From: Chanos chanos
Taxonomy: Eukaryota; Chordata; Actinopteri; Gonorynchiformes; Chanidae
DNA: 64,000 nucleotides
Reading direction: 5' to 3'
Assembly: GCF_902362185.1 (NCBI RefSeq)
Contig: NC_044498.1
Span: 12,634,065 to 12,698,064 of the forward strand
A program made the position numbers and the translations under genes. The notes beneath the pieces were generated by a model. That model was not told the origin of the DNA and did no database searches. It saw only the letters and a program-made list of their open reading frames with translations. Positions 50,301 through 63,883 of this stretch are shown in pieces. Every line of letters starts with the position of its first letter. Position 1 is the stretch's first letter.

Positions 50301-53300
50301 CTCATGGCAAAGTAAAAGATCATCAGGAGAGGGCAACCATTTGGTGTCATTGTAGTAAAGTTGACTGGAATTTCGTAACACGCAGTTCTCATCAGGTAAG
50401 AGACAGTCCCCTTGTTTAAATTCGTGTTGCCTATAAAGACCTTTTGTAACTATTTGTAGACATATGTCTAAGTCAGAAGGAGACAGTGGGTTGTTTTGGT
50501 ATCTCTCCTTTAAATTCTGTAACACCTCTAAATAATCCTTTTGTGTGAAATGCTCCTTGACACCTGTGCAATTCCACAGGTGTTTGAAGCCAGCGAACTC
50601 ATTTGGCAGCTTATAAAGATAAGGCCTTGCATCAAATTTCACTGTCTTTGCCACTTTTTCAGCATCAACAAATATATTGTCGATGAAAACTGTTGGAAAC
50701 TGTTGAGCCATTTCCCGCAGTTTCAAATTTCCTTTGTTCCTTGCAAGGCTTTCTTCAAGATACTTATAACACTGGTTTGCGTTTTCAAAGAGAATGGCTG
50801 TCACTGTTCCTTCAGGCTTACCTTTTGAATATTCCAGTGATCTACAGAGCTGCCGGCATACTACCTGTGGTGATGGTTCTTCGGCTACTCCAAGCTTCTG
50901 AAGAACCACACCATGCAAGCTACTTATATTGTTATCCTCTACAAAATACTGTGTCATCCCAACTAGGTGACGTGACTTGTACTTGTAGATTTCATTGGGT
51001 CTTTTCAGAACAATCTCATCATCATGCTCAAGACCCTGTTTAAAGAGTAAACGTGCTGGAATGAATGCAACATTTCCTAATAATGTCCAGTCAGGGGACA
51101 CACTATTGTGAAATTTCTGTAAACTTGGGAATCTTCTGAAATTCTCTTGCAGAAGATTGCTTGACATATCCATAATACATTTGTATTTCTGGTCTGCTTT
51201 CCTCTTATCATACATCCAGATGTCTTTGATTTTCTTTGCTCTCTCGATGATCTCATGAAATGGCAGCTGGTCATTCATCAGACCAAGTTCAATCAGTCTG
51301 CGAACTCTTTTTGGTGAGAGGAAATCATTCTCTGTTCCTTCAAGTATGCGACCTTCGTGAGGTTCGTATAGACAAGCTGCTTTTCCATAAGGGTTCACAA
51401 GCTCGTTGATGTGCCGGAGTCCCTTATGAGTAGGGATACATGGATGTTTTTTCAAGAGAGTGTCAATTTGTTCATCATTCACATCAATTGCATGCAAAAT
51501 GAGGATATCTCTGCTTTTCAAATCCATGTCTGCCAAATTGGGGAATATGACCTCCTTGTAAAGCTCAAGCCAGTGAAATGTATTGTTTTCAACTGTGTCT
51601 TTATGTCCTGTTTGAATGAACCCATTCCTCACCCATTCTGGAAGTGGAACAGCCAAGAATGTTTTGTTTCTTGTCTTTTGAAACATATCTTTAGCAATCT
51701 GTCCAATGTGCTCATTCTTTTCAATGTTAGGGTGAAGAAATCGGGCATTGTCCATAGAGCACCAATTTGTCCCATCACTGAATAGTTCCAGTGATCTTCC
51801 ATGGAACCCCTGAATAACAGCACTGTAAAAGGCAGATGCCAAGGTTTGAAATGCTTTGCTTACTTTTTGTATGTCAGGCCAGAATTCAAAGTAGAGATAT
51901 GTTTGAAGTGATTCATCTTGGGCCATATCTTTTAAAACTAATAGTGCTGTAATATATGCAGTTGTGACACTTTCCCTTAGTAGATCTTCATTCCATTTGT
52001 GTTTTGATCCAGTGTCCCACAATGTTTTCCTGTTCGATGTCACACTGAAAGTCCCATTTATGTGGACTGGGAGACCAGAGTGAACGGAAAGTGGAAGAAA
52101 GCAGTACACCCCCCCTGCTGTGTTGACACTGTGAGGAACGCAGCATCCTAGCGTCTGATCATACCTCAGGGGTATAGCAACACCTCCAACAGGCAAAGAA
52201 AAATCTTGATGAGACTGGTTCTTCACAACTTCATTTGCTTTTTCTAGGCCGAAGCAGGAGTACTGCAGCCAGTGCTGAATACTGCAACTGCCCTTGTTTT
52301 CAACTGTAATCTCAAATAGGTTTGCTGAGTGACATTCAATTATGTTGCCACACTTGTGGTTGAGTGACATCAGGGACTGCATAGTAGAGATCTGGACCTT
52401 TCTCATATCCTCAGGAATTTCAATGATTCTCAGCTGTTTTTTTGAAATTCGAAGGAGTGACTGAATTTGATCATTTTTTGGTGGAAATGAGCTGTTTTTG
52501 GAAAGGATTTGAAGAGTTACCTCCTTGATGTTCTTTAGAAAAAGCAAGAGAGTATCAGAATTCTGACTCAGATGATTTTCAAAAGCAACTATGCTGTTTT
52601 CTGTGTAAAACTTTTTGCTTATTTCTGACATTTTAGCCTCGTTCTCGGTTCTAAAGGGTAATTTGATGAGGGTTCCTACATATGGGAGCTGCCCACTTTT
52701 CCAGTTGAAAATTCCCTCATAAGATCTGAACTGCCCAGGGAAGCTTGACAACACTCTCTCTCTGCCAAAATCAATTTTGATCCCAGGATTAGCTCGACTC
52801 TGAATGTGCTTGGGCAGATGAGTAACATTTGGGTCCAGTATGAGAAGCTTTCTGTTACTTAAAACAGAGGGTATATCAGTTACATGGTAGACAGCATTGA
52901 ATCCGAGTCCAAATTGCCCAATTTTTTCAACTTTCTGCTCCTTTGACCGTGCTCCCACTTTTACTATGTTTATCCAGTCTTCCTCTGTGAAAGTTTCATC
53001 ATTGAAGGCCCAGAGACAAGGACCTTGGCAAAGAGCCATTCCTGGGTCTATCAGACCATTTAGTTCTTGATTTTCCCTGTAATCCAACATGAATCTACAT
53101 GTTTTTGCTCCAGCATCTTCTGCGTTTTGAATGAGCTCCTTGAAGAGGTCATTTTCATCATCATACTCTTCAAGTATATTCCTGATTCTCCTTGTGATAG
53201 GCTCTGTTTGTCCACATTGCTCAAATCTTATATGTTCTGGCTTGAGTATTTGAGTGCTTAATAGTGGAATTTTTAGCTCTACTGCAGTTGCTTTTGGAAC

Positions 53301-56300
53301 TTCTTCAAGAACTATATAAACCTTCCCATTTTCATCTTGAAGTTCTGCCATACTATCACTGGTGATGTCACAGAAGACAGCAGAACATTTTCTTTGCAAG
53401 TTGAAGGCACAGTTTTCTGTCATCACTGGAACAGGGAGATCATCTTGTGCTGTTTTCTTTTCTCTGCACATCCAGTTGAGTATATTGATTACCACCTCCC
53501 TCTCAATGCAAGTTCCACAAGGTGGCTCTCTTAAGTAAATTTTGTTTTTGATGGTGTACAACAGACCTACAATCTCATTGTCTGTTAAGCCTTCCTTCAC
53601 TCCAAATTCTTTAAGCAGCTTCTTATATTGCAGAAACTCCTCTGGAACTTGTGGAATACATGAACTAAGGTCCAGTCCTTGTGGGTAGCCAAAAACAACA
53701 TTACTTGGAATCAAAAAGTCATCCCTTACCCATAAGAGTGGTGTGTCTTTGTATTGCTTGCTTAAGGTCTTGATTGTAACATCAAATTTCATCTCATCTT
53801 GCAAAAATCTGTAAATACTGTGCAAGTTTTCCTTGAATTTTGTGTCTGCATTTGAATCCTGAGAGGCCTGTGATATCATTCTCAGAGCAGAAAGGTTCTC
53901 AAAAACTTTTATTGCAGGGGGTCGTCTCATAAGCCCTAGTCTCTCCCTTGCCTCTCCATGTACTCTATTGGTCAGAGGCATAACAAAGCCCACTAAATTA
54001 ATGTAACTCGAATCCCTTATGTCTTTTGGCTCACAGAAAATGGTACATTGAGCAGCAGTTGGGTCTGTGCATACATTGTCACAGGGAAACCACTGAGTGT
54101 TTAAAAATTTGTCCATTTGACTGTCTGAGAATTTGGTAAGCACACTGGCTTGATTACAGAGCTTGATGAGCTCTTTTGCCTTTGCAAAGGCCCCCTCTGG
54201 AGAATTTTTGTATGATGATGAAATGTCCGTTGCAATGTGCAGTATATCTAAAGGCTCTAGGTCCTCTACTTTTGTCTTCATCCCTAGGCGACGAAGGCTT
54301 TCAAGTATCTGTTCATTTCTGAAAGGGAATGGTGGGAAGAAATCGTCTTGCAATAGTGCTTGGAATGTTTCGTTCTTTGGATCAAAAAGGTCTGAAGCTT
54401 TTGCTTTTTTCCCCCCATGAATTTCCATAAAGCACAAGTTCACACAGGTCCTGCTCAGACTATTTTCCAATGCAAAAAGGACGCTGCCCGATTCCAATAT
54501 CCAGTGCATTATGTTGTTGACATCCTCCTTTCCATAAACAGCTTGTTCAATTCCTAAAACTAATAGATTGGCCACCTGAGGGGACTTCAGCAACTTGACA
54601 TTGAGTAGACTGAGCAGCCTTCTGTCTGCTTCTGTTTCGCACTTCAAAATCACATCAGGCATTAGGAGGTGAGATGGGATGGCTGGAATGGGACTGAGGT
54701 CTATAGCTGGTAGTGAGTCTGCTGGAAGGTAGTTACTTCCATCACCCTTAATGTTCGGTAATGATCGGAAAAGATGCAGTTTAGAGAGCAGGTTGCTTTC
54801 ATTTTCTGAGAATGAGTCCAAGGATGCTAGAAATGTTTTCAAGCTCTCTTTTTCCCTGGAAGGGGCAGAATTTACCCCATCTATGACCTCAGCAATTTCT
54901 AAGTTAAGAAGGATTTGCATCACATTTCTCGGGGATGGAGTTAGTATATAGTTCACCAGATTTTCATGTCTCAGGCATTCATCTTTTCTGATAATGATGG
55001 TGGCTCCAACCCTTTCCAGCAGAGATATCAACTCTTCTGAAAGGCAGCCATGCTGACTGACACCAAACATTAGAGTTGTATTCTCCTCCAAACGTGCAAG
55101 CTGAACAACTTGAGTATGATCATAAATGACATCCAGTGGAATCAATGGCAGTCCTACATAATTTTTGAGATCTTTAACATGAGTGTTCAGAAATCTCCAG
55201 AACTCCCTCAGCCACCGTGCTGATGGGTGTAGACTATTTCCAATTTCCCAGGTCACATGATCACGGGATTTTTGCCAGTCTTTGGGCAAGGAGGAAGCAC
55301 ATAGTTGCTCTACAATTGGCTGGTTGAGGCTAGAAATCTTGAACAACCCTTAAAAGCAGAGGCAAAATGCATTTGAAAAAAGGTATTGCACTTCATAATA
55401 ATACTGCTTCCATCCACAGCATCTTTTGAAGAAGCTTAATAGCCTTCAGTAGTTATTATATTTTCCTTTTAACATTACACATTTAACATTTATTAATGGT
55501 GCTTATACTGTATGTGTGCATGTGCATGTGTTCTGCAGAAGGACCAAAGTACTTACTTGTCTGCTCTATTTCCAGTAGATGCTGATGTATGTTAGCTTTT
55601 AAATCTTTCAGAATGAACCTCTTTTCAATGCAAGGAAGCAATTCTCTGTAAATGATATTTATGGTGACAATGCTGAGGAGCATCTTAATGTGCCCGAAAA
55701 TGTTAACTGATCTCTATCACTTGACACGAACAACTTAAAATGACAAGGATGCTTGTGTTTGCCATTCTGGTCATTTTTACTGAACAGTTGTGCAGTGTTG
55801 TGCAGTGAATAGACTATAAAACTGAAGAAGCTGCATAAAATCCTAAACACATGGCAGAGTGCAAATGCCTAGTTTCCACCATCTATGTACTGATCTACTT
55901 TACAGCTTCATGGAAATCATGTAGTAATAAAAAAAAAGTTTTAAGATCAATCAGGACCATTAAATTACACAGTAACGTTATATTGGATATTTTTTGAATA
56001 ATTCAGAAAAGTCATCCTTTAACGACTAGACCCAGCATGGGTGAAAAAGTTATACAATGCCAGGAACACGTTTGTATTGTCTGTGTCATGATTACTTACC
56101 GTGGGAATTCATCAGAGTCCATGAAAACTACCTTTTCAATTTGCTTTGAAAAAGCAGTGAAGCTTCCATCACTGAGGGGCAAAAGCTGCAACTCTTCAAG
56201 TTCAGAGTATTTCCTGTCATCAAGCACATATTCTAAGAGAGCAAGTCTCATTTCCTTGGAACTGTCTGCTGGGATGGCAGTGCGGATGATGTTGCGAACA

Positions 56301-59300
56301 TATTCTCCTGTTGCTTTTGTTATTGTCTTGCATTGTACTCTGGCAGCCTCCTCAATGGATCTTCTTACACTGGGTGGTGTGTAGACAAGTTTTACACCAG
56401 ATGAGATCAAGTAATCAGACACTGCTTGCTTGATGAATGGATCAGTGTTGTCATCAGGTGGGAATACTGCTTCTGTGGGCTTAACCCATTGGGTTTCATC
56501 TTCAGCTAAACACAAGACATCCAAGTGCAGAAGATGCCTTGCCGTATCCAGAGCAATCATTTGCCAACGCTTTTTATGCTCCAAGCTAGCTAAATCTGGC
56601 CAAATGTGATATACTGTGGAGGCAGGAAAGCAGTTTGAGTAACTGCAGAGGTCCACAACATCAAGGATTAGCAAAATATATGCACTTGGAAGAACCTCTT
56701 TGAGTATAAGCTCATTCCATAGAGCAACTTCATCATATTTCTGATCTTCCTCTTGCCACTTCACATCTCGTCTATTGTCTGTGAGGCCAAAACTGGCATG
56801 AACATGGAGGGGAAGGCCGGTTGTGTTTTGTTCATTGTTTGGGAGGGGCAAAAAACAACTTAGCCTCCCACTGGTCAAAACTCTTTCCCCTTCAACTGGG
56901 AAGGCAAGGCTAACTTCAGGATGGAGGCTTAGTCTTTTTGAAAGGGAGTCAAGTTCTGGTGCTTTGCCCTGCTTAATGTGAGTCTCAGTCACAACCCATT
57001 GAGTTTTTGTCTCCTCTTTGTCTGGACAGAGAGAGTTTATGCTTCTTAGACAAGTTGATCCCTCTACTTTCAAGTCTCTCTTCAGAGAAGATGAACAAAG
57101 TTTGCGATTTGATGCCGTTACATTTAACCTTATGCTCGCAGAACCTTCTGGGTCAATATGGAGAAGTAACACTTTGTTCACGTTCCTCAGAAACAATAGA
57201 CATAGATCTACGTCTTTGATGAAACTGCTGAAGAGCTGAGATATTTTTGCTGAATCATATTTATTGTCTGCAATGGCAGACGGCTCAGAGCGAAGTGGAA
57301 AACGGAACAGTGTGCCATTGAAGTGCTGGTCCCTGCTGATGATATCTTCCCATGAATAGTCACAAACATGATTCAGAACCTCTTTAAAGGGTTGGAATTG
57401 ATTGTGCAAGTTTAAAAATGTCACTCTGTCTTCTTCAAAATCTAAATTCCACATGAAGCCTTCATTCTCAAAAACACTCTTTTGAGGATCAAACATGGCC
57501 AGATTCTTTGCACTAAATATGCAGGGTAAATCTGGAAAAGAATGCAAAAGTATTCCTTTATTTCTCAGTGAGGCTATAGATATAGCATGCAGGTAGAAAA
57601 TAAAAGGCACTCATGAACATTAAGACAGATTTTAAGAAGAAGACCACAATAACAGTTAATAAAATAGAAAATGAGGAATAGCCCAGACACTCTAGCAAGT
57701 AGACATTGCAAATAAAGAGACCGAGGTATATACAAACAGAAGCAGACTTAATGAATAGGTTACAGGAGAAACCCATGGTTAAATGATTAACTGATTAAAA
57801 CAAAGGGAACAGATCACAGGCCACAACAATGAAAATGGTACTCTAAATGGCCACCAGAGGGGGTGAGTGAGCTCCAGGGTGTAACAATAAACTTGATCAA
57901 TTAAATCAATTATTTATTTATTCCAGGTGATTCTGACATGTGTTTACCTGTTAAATGATAAACAGAGTTGAATCCAATCCCAAACCTGCCCACTTTATTT
58001 GGATTGTCTCTCTTGACACTTCTGCCAGAGCTCTGAATTCCCTGCCAGTCCTCATCTGTGAATACAGCATTATTGAAGGCAAAAAGGGCAGGACCTGTTT
58101 AGAGATTAGAGAGGATTTTGTGTTATACATCTGAAACAGTTATACCCAGAAACATGACTATGTCACAGAAAAAAAACTGAGGAATTTGAATGCTAATTGT
58201 GCTTTGCAGTTATATAGGCAAACTAAAATGTTGGGTTGCTCAGTAAAGAAGCTTTATAACCTGGTTAAATAGCTGTATGTGTCACTAAACTGTCCAACTA
58301 AAAGCCATCATTAATTAAACAACAAGTCTTAGGCTGAAAGGTCACAATGCGGCACAAACTTAAGTATATGGCCTACTCATGAGATGATACAGTTTGACAA
58401 GAACCTCAGATTAACCTGCTGGCTAGCATGTCCACAGTAGATATCTTTTATTTTCAGAAATGAGATCACCTTGGTATCTGCCCATTTTATCACTCCAAAG
58501 GCTCTCCACATCAAATGTTCGCTCATCAGAGATAAAGACCACTTCAGTAGCACCAGCATCGTCGGCATTCTGTACCAATTCCTGCTCAAACATATAGGCA
58601 TGGTGAAGATAGCATTGCCGATTTAGAGATATTTGGTAGATATTGGTAGATATTTTCATGTGTTCAGAGACATGTAACCAATCAAACCTCTATGTTCTTT
58701 GATTTGGAAAGGTCCTCCAAGGTCATAAATGTAATTTTGATCATAAAAAGGTAGATATCTGCTTAACGATTGGCCAATTAAACATGTCTAATCTTCAAGT
58801 GTGTGGAGAGCTGGTTTTCAGAAATGAATCTAAACTTAAATAGGTACTTGAATTTGGGCTTTCAATAATATCTTTTATTTTAAGAGAGGGAATTTTGGTT
58901 TAGTTGATTCTGCCTACCTTAAGTATCTGTCCTCCATCAGGGTACCTGCGCAAAACTCCCCTCAGGTAGTCCAGGAAAGGAGGGGCAGTAGCTCTAAATG
59001 AATTGCTGTGTGAAGTAGAGCACAAAAAAAAAGAGCAGAATGAAGACAAAATAATTCAATTCTCTGCAAATCATTTTAATACATGATCTTAGCACATCAC
59101 AAACAGGGTATATTTACCCCTATACCCTGTTTAGAAATGTATATTATATTCTATTATCCTATGTGATTGTGTTTGCTAATTTCATGTTTGTTTGTTACAT
59201 GGATTTCAAGTAATAACTGTACTTATTAAATGCTGCCATTGGTAGCATTACTAGTGGAGTATTACTCTCCAAGGTACCTTGCAATGATGTCAAGTACCCC

Positions 59301-60962
59301 TCTAACCTGTTCTGTAATCAGTTATTCTAAATCTTGAATAAATTGTCAAATAAATTTTGATCTTCCTGAAATGATAAGGATTCTTCATAGAAATGTATAA
59401 AAAATAGCACAGCACTCATATTATCAACAGGCCACTTAGCTATAGGATGTATCTCCAACAAATGAAACAGGTTGTATTTACTTTCTCTGATGACAAACTT
59501 GATAAATACCGACAAATTTGGTAGCACCTCCCCACCCCCTTTTTAAATTTACAGACTCTCTTCTTGTTCTGAACAACTAGCCAACATTTTATGGTTCTTA
59601 TGCAGAAACCATGACTAGAACCGCAAGACTTGAAAAAGTGCAAGTTAAAATAGATGAAGAGGTAGGAACATACTCCAGATTTCTGTGTGGTTGGGTAAAT
59701 TCAGTTAACACCTAGCACTCTGTCAGAAATGGTCTCCTTCAGTTCTGCAGCTGTCTTGAGCATGTGAAGCAGTTTTTTTCTGCCTCGAATCTATTTTCCG
59801 TGCCACACAATTGAAAATACAGGTAAATGTGCCTGTTGTTCAATAAAAAGTTATATTCTGTGATAAATAGGTTGCAACCTTTCGATAATACCCAGTACAA
59901 GCCTATTTCCTCAATCAGACGTCATTTTGAGGTCATAGCTTCTACATTTATCAACAATCTGGAGATCATCATTAACCGAAAAAGTTCAAACCACAGACTA
60001 TGACCTACATATCTGTAGGTCTATTAAATTCTATTAAGCTATATCTTGTTTACTCTACGTCTAGCTTTCAAACGTAGTGCTGCAACAAGTTATCATGTTA
60101 CAGGGTTGTCTCACCGGGTGAGAACGGGAGTGTTACGCAAATCGGTTGCGCAACTGTGGATCTTTCCGCAGAGCCAGGGGGCATTCCGCACTTGCCGATG
60201 TGGAACGAATGCGCTCCGGCTCCCCACAGCGCTACTGTGGAACGAATACGCTCCGGTTTCCTACAGCGTTGATGTGGGACAAATGTGCTCTGAATCCACT
60301 GCGCATGTGCTCGAATTGTGAGTTGTTTTGTAGCAGATAATATTCAACGTATGTGAATATTCCACATATTAAACTATGTTAAACATTTTGAACATTATCC
60401 GTGTGAATATAAGTGGACCACTGTTTGGTTGGTCTGCAGTTGTGTTGTATATGCAAATAAGACCGATAAGGAAATGAGTCTTGGCCACATTTGCACATTT
60501 TGGCCAGGTGTATACACGATTTATGGATCTAGGCCAGATCAAGGAGCCAGTTTTGACACTCGCTATCATTAGAATATCAGTGCGGACCAGTGCCAGTATT
60601 GGCCTACTGTGCAAAAAGATACTGCATTGCTGTGGCATTCATTTGGCACTGTAGAGTTTCCATTTGCTATGTGATGATTTATTCATATTTTACGGTGCCT
60701 TATTATCTAACTAAGTTCATTTAGTGGATAGACGTATGCTAAAATATGTTTGCCAACCTTGTGTCGAAGAATGAAACGTATACCGGTACATTGGGCTGTA
60801 TGTATCTAATTTTCCATCTGACGTAGGCTGCAGCATACTGCGGCTGCGTGTCAACTGCAAATTCCCAGTCCGATGAATGGGGTCGCTAAACCGTTGCAGG
60901 TTATATAGTAAATTCACTTACCGGTTGTTCATCATCGTCGTCACATTCTTTGCATTTTTCAT
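44328..60962 (-). CDS. Sacsin-like giant chaperone (SIRPT-J-HEPN protein)
   Basis: Exons on the minus strand: 60962-60922 (start), 59005-58918, 58581-58470, 58094-57948, 57531-56100, 55645-55557, 55348-44328. Together they give about 4309 aa (human sacsin 4579). The last exon alone encodes 3673 residues. Three HSP90-like ATPase repeats start near residues 20, 1350 and 2350, with the ATP motifs [13 protein letters not shown] (44), [13 protein letters not shown] (1374) and [13 protein letters not shown] (2377), each followed by a GxGFNxVYH motif. A DnaJ domain near residue 4051 keeps HPD (KWHPDKN), and a HEPN domain fills about 4177-4305. Sacsin is a cytosolic chaperone-like protein acting on intermediate filaments and mitochondria. 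No ubiquitin-like N-terminus is found, so this looks like a paralogue of sacs. The first exon is the weakest call, and an extra exon in the 1.9-kb intron 1 is possible. Confidence 0.9.
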
Positions 60963-60966
60963 TCAT
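58994..60966 (-). other. Overlapping upstream reading frame at the sacsin-like start
   Basis: If exon 60968-60922 is spliced to 59005, the first ATG (60966-60964) opens an 18-codon frame beginning [15 protein letters not shown] and ending at TAG in exon 2. The ATG that leads into the sacsin frame overlaps it at 60962-60960 (ATGAATGA). Two further in-frame ATGs follow at 60935 and 60932. Confidence 0.4.
60199..60307. repeat. Three-copy 37-bp minisatellite
   Basis: Units at 60199, 60236 and 60273 share TGTGGAACGAATNCGCTCCG with increasing divergence in the third. The array lies in intron 1 of the sacsin-like gene, inside a GC-rich patch (about 60110-60320) unlike its AT-rich surroundings. Confidence 0.85.
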
Positions 60967-60968
60967 GG

Positions 60969-62126
60969 CTGTGGGTAAAGAGCGACGAGAACGTTGTCAT
61001 GTGTCTTTCTGAAAACTTTTACATCATTAACGTTGAGCTTTCTACTTCTTGGAAAATGAGATTGAGGACTATAGGGGTTTGAGCGCGACGACCACTGAAC
61101 GTGACGAGCATCTTTCAGTATCGTCATAAGTTTTGTTACCGTGTATCCGTGCAAAACATTTAGCTCATACAATATAGCGGGGAAACAAACAATGTGTTTG
61201 TTGCTCTACCAGTAAACAAATTTTTTTGAAGCAATTTCTTCTGTCCCCAGATTTTAGTGGTTTTACACTTAAGACTTAAGAGTAAAGTAGATTTCTCCTC
61301 ACATCAAATCTGACATTGATCTTATACAGAAAAAAAGCTTATGAATTGTATGAGTGTACAATACAGCATTGAGCAACAAGGCAACAATGCTCAGAACATA
61401 TTATACCAACAGTGCCTATTGTAACACAACTTAGTCACCTACCAGATGTTCATCCTCTGTGCCCATTTTGTATCTTTCCCTCATAACTGCAAGTACAGAA
61501 ACCAGGAATGTTTTCACATTGTCACCTCTAACTTGGCTACATTTTGTTTCATGTGTTAACCTCTTTTTCTGTAGAAAAAAGAGAGAAAGGCCCTGTTTTG
61601 TCATATACGTTGTCAAACAAGGATGGGACATGGGACATTTCATCTTGGCTATTTACCTTTTCAGAAGATGTTTTAAGATACACTATCAAAAGTCAAGGAG
61701 AACAAAGCTGCCTGCATTGTCAGTATCAGATTTGTACACTGATAAATATTGTACTTGAAAAAGTAAATAAGATATTAAGAACAAATCACAGAAACAGTAA
61801 CAGCAGGAAATAATCTTACTAATTCTGGCCACCATCTACACAGGAAATTACCTTTTTGATTAGCGTTCATGCCACAATGTCATTTAAAGAGTCCACTGAA
61901 CACCTGTTGTTTTTTTGTTGATGATTATTCCTCGCTCTCTGGCACCAGCTGGAGCTAGAGCTCATGACTTTTATTTCTGACGTTGCCCCGCCCAGTAAGT
62001 CTTCCATTCATCCAATCATAGATCAGTACCTGGGATGCCAAACGTTCGTCTCGCCTGGGTAATTGTTTCATGATAAATTAAACAGACAGGTGTGGATTTC
62101 CAGTTAATGTGAGAGTGTGTGTGTGT

Positions 62127-62176
<50 letters not shown>

Positions 62177-63245
62177 CAGCCCCTGTATTACCACCAAATA
62201 ATGGTTTTATTTTCAAATTTATACTGTATTTTCTCAGGGACAATTTTTCATTCACATTAGCAATTACACTCCAAATGTAAAAAATTCCAAGTGCAAAGTG
62301 TTTGTGCAAAATCAGTTATAGCTTATTGAGAAGCAACAGCATTCACCTAATATTTATATTTATATTCATATTTATTTTTTACGAAATATAGACTCATTCA
62401 TTTGTATGATGTCCTTCTTCGCCCCCAGACAAGAAGTATCCTTTTCTGAAACCACAATAAGTCAGTGCTTTAAACTTAAGACTGTGTGAGTGTAATGAAG
62501 TAGAGCAGTCCACCAATACAGACAAAATATGCAATAATCTCACATACTGAGCAACGTCTAACAAACAGAACTAGACTGAATTCTAATAGATGATGATCCT
62601 GTGTTACATATAAATTAGAGCCTTACTATTATGTTTGCTGAGCAGTATTATTTTGAATTAGATACATTACATTTACATAGTTGTATATTAAGACTTAGGA
62701 TACACAGCTGACACCATCATGAAGGTTGGAGTTGATTTAAGACATTGGTGTTGCTACCCTCTCAATTCTGAATGAATCATTGCATGTCGGATTCTCAAAC
62801 AGATTTTAAAAGTGAAAGGGGTTTGGTCCACTGCATAATACTACACCCAGTTATAACCTCCTTTGAAACAGAAATTTCCCTCTGCAAATACAGTGGAAAC
62901 ACTAATCTGCATCTTTGACTAAATTGTTAAGGTGTCGTCATTATGTAATTTGGAGAAATTTAAATATCTGCCTCAACATTATTGTGAAAGTAATCAGTTG
63001 GAGATCATCCTTTAGACAATATATAACTCAACGAGTTGAACATTTTTCAGGAGACCACAAAAGTAGAACTTTAAAAAGATCCAGAGACAAACAAAAGATC
63101 AGACATTTAGTTATTTCAAGGTTATTCATTACATTACATAAAGTCTGCCTTCTACTCTTTGGGACTGTTTGCACAGCTAATTAAGATAAACCATGGTGAG
63201 AGAGGTTGGCTCATTGTTATCTGATTCATGTGATAATGTTCCTCC
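60969..63245. other. Intergenic between sacsin-like gene and UGT
   Basis: No coding exon is recognised. It should hold a non-coding first exon and promoter of the sacsin-like gene (the first coding exon is preceded by a good acceptor, TTTACCCACAG) and the UGT 3' UTR. A (GT)n(GA)n microsatellite lies at 62114-62174. Several 60-100 codon frames here show no recognisable similarity. Confidence 0.45.
62114..62174. repeat. (GT)n(GA)n microsatellite
   Basis: A short GT run is followed by about 24 GA units with one interruption (GATA). Confidence 0.95.
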
Positions 63246-63883
63246 TCAGTCTTCCTTTTTCTTTGGTGACTTCCTGCAGCATTTCCGCAAACACAATGAA
63301 CAGCATTTGAGCACTGTTATGATAACAATCACCATAACACACAGCAGGAAGCCAATAACATCAAGACTGTGGTACTGGAGCCAGTTAAGCTCATGAGCAG
63401 CTGGCCTAAGATGTTCTGCTCCTTTGTGTCTCATGACGAATTCTGTCCAATAGACTGCAAGGTCAAGCGGTTCAATGGGGCGATCATTATGCACTCTGGA
63501 AAGCTTCACCATATTTTCCTTATAACTGTTGAGAGACAAGGAGAACAAGAGATAAGCCGGGGTTAGACAGAGAGAGAGAGATTTAAAAAAAAAAAACATT
63601 TCTGATGAGGGTTCAAAGGCAAAAAAAAAAAAAAAAATCATCCAGTACTTCTGTTGACCTCACCTGCTGTCGTTGATAACTTTGTCCAGTGCACTGACTA
63701 GTATTTCAGAGGTGATATCGAAGATGCTGAGGGCTATGCCAACTCCTCGGATTGAAATTCGATGTACATTATCATTCTGGTCACCAAAGAGAGGTAGCAT
63801 CACCATGGGAACGCCATGACAAATTCCTTCATAAATTCCGTGTGTCCCCCCATGGGTTATGAAAGCCCTGGCTTTAGGATGAC
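63246..63883 (-). CDS. UDP-glucuronosyltransferase, last two exons (partial)
   Basis: Exons 63883-63664 and 63525-63246 on the minus strand encode the C-terminal part of a UGT. The rest lies past the end of the window. The first of the two carries the donor-sugar binding signature ([14 protein letters not shown], then [14 protein letters not shown]). The second carries [19 protein letters not shown], a single membrane anchor (about 17 hydrophobic residues after LDVIGF) and a cytosolic tail ending KKKED, whose KKxx pattern is an ER retention signal. UGTs conjugate glucuronic acid to bilirubin, steroids and xenobiotics on the luminal side of the ER. The wording and the 2q-like surroundings suggest the ugt1 family, where these would be shared constant exons, but a ugt2 or ugt5 member cannot be ruled out. 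Confidence 0.9.

Noticed and set aside
55344-55346. TTG as the start of the giant sacsin-like exon
   Set aside because: The exon continues upstream to an acceptor at 55348, and phase links it to six further exons with sacsin homology.
60046-60340. 91-codon frame in sacsin-like intron 1
   Set aside because: It arises from the 37-bp repeat and GC-rich patch and lacks splice sites joining it to the gene.
60963-61172. Frame running into the sacsin-like first exon as a coding upstream exon
   Set aside because: It ends at a TGA that overlaps the first ATG, and a strong acceptor at 60969-60971 separates it from the exon.
61459-61813. Frames of 89-99 codons upstream of the sacsin-like gene
   Set aside because: They show no known motif and no supporting splice sites in a consistent phase.
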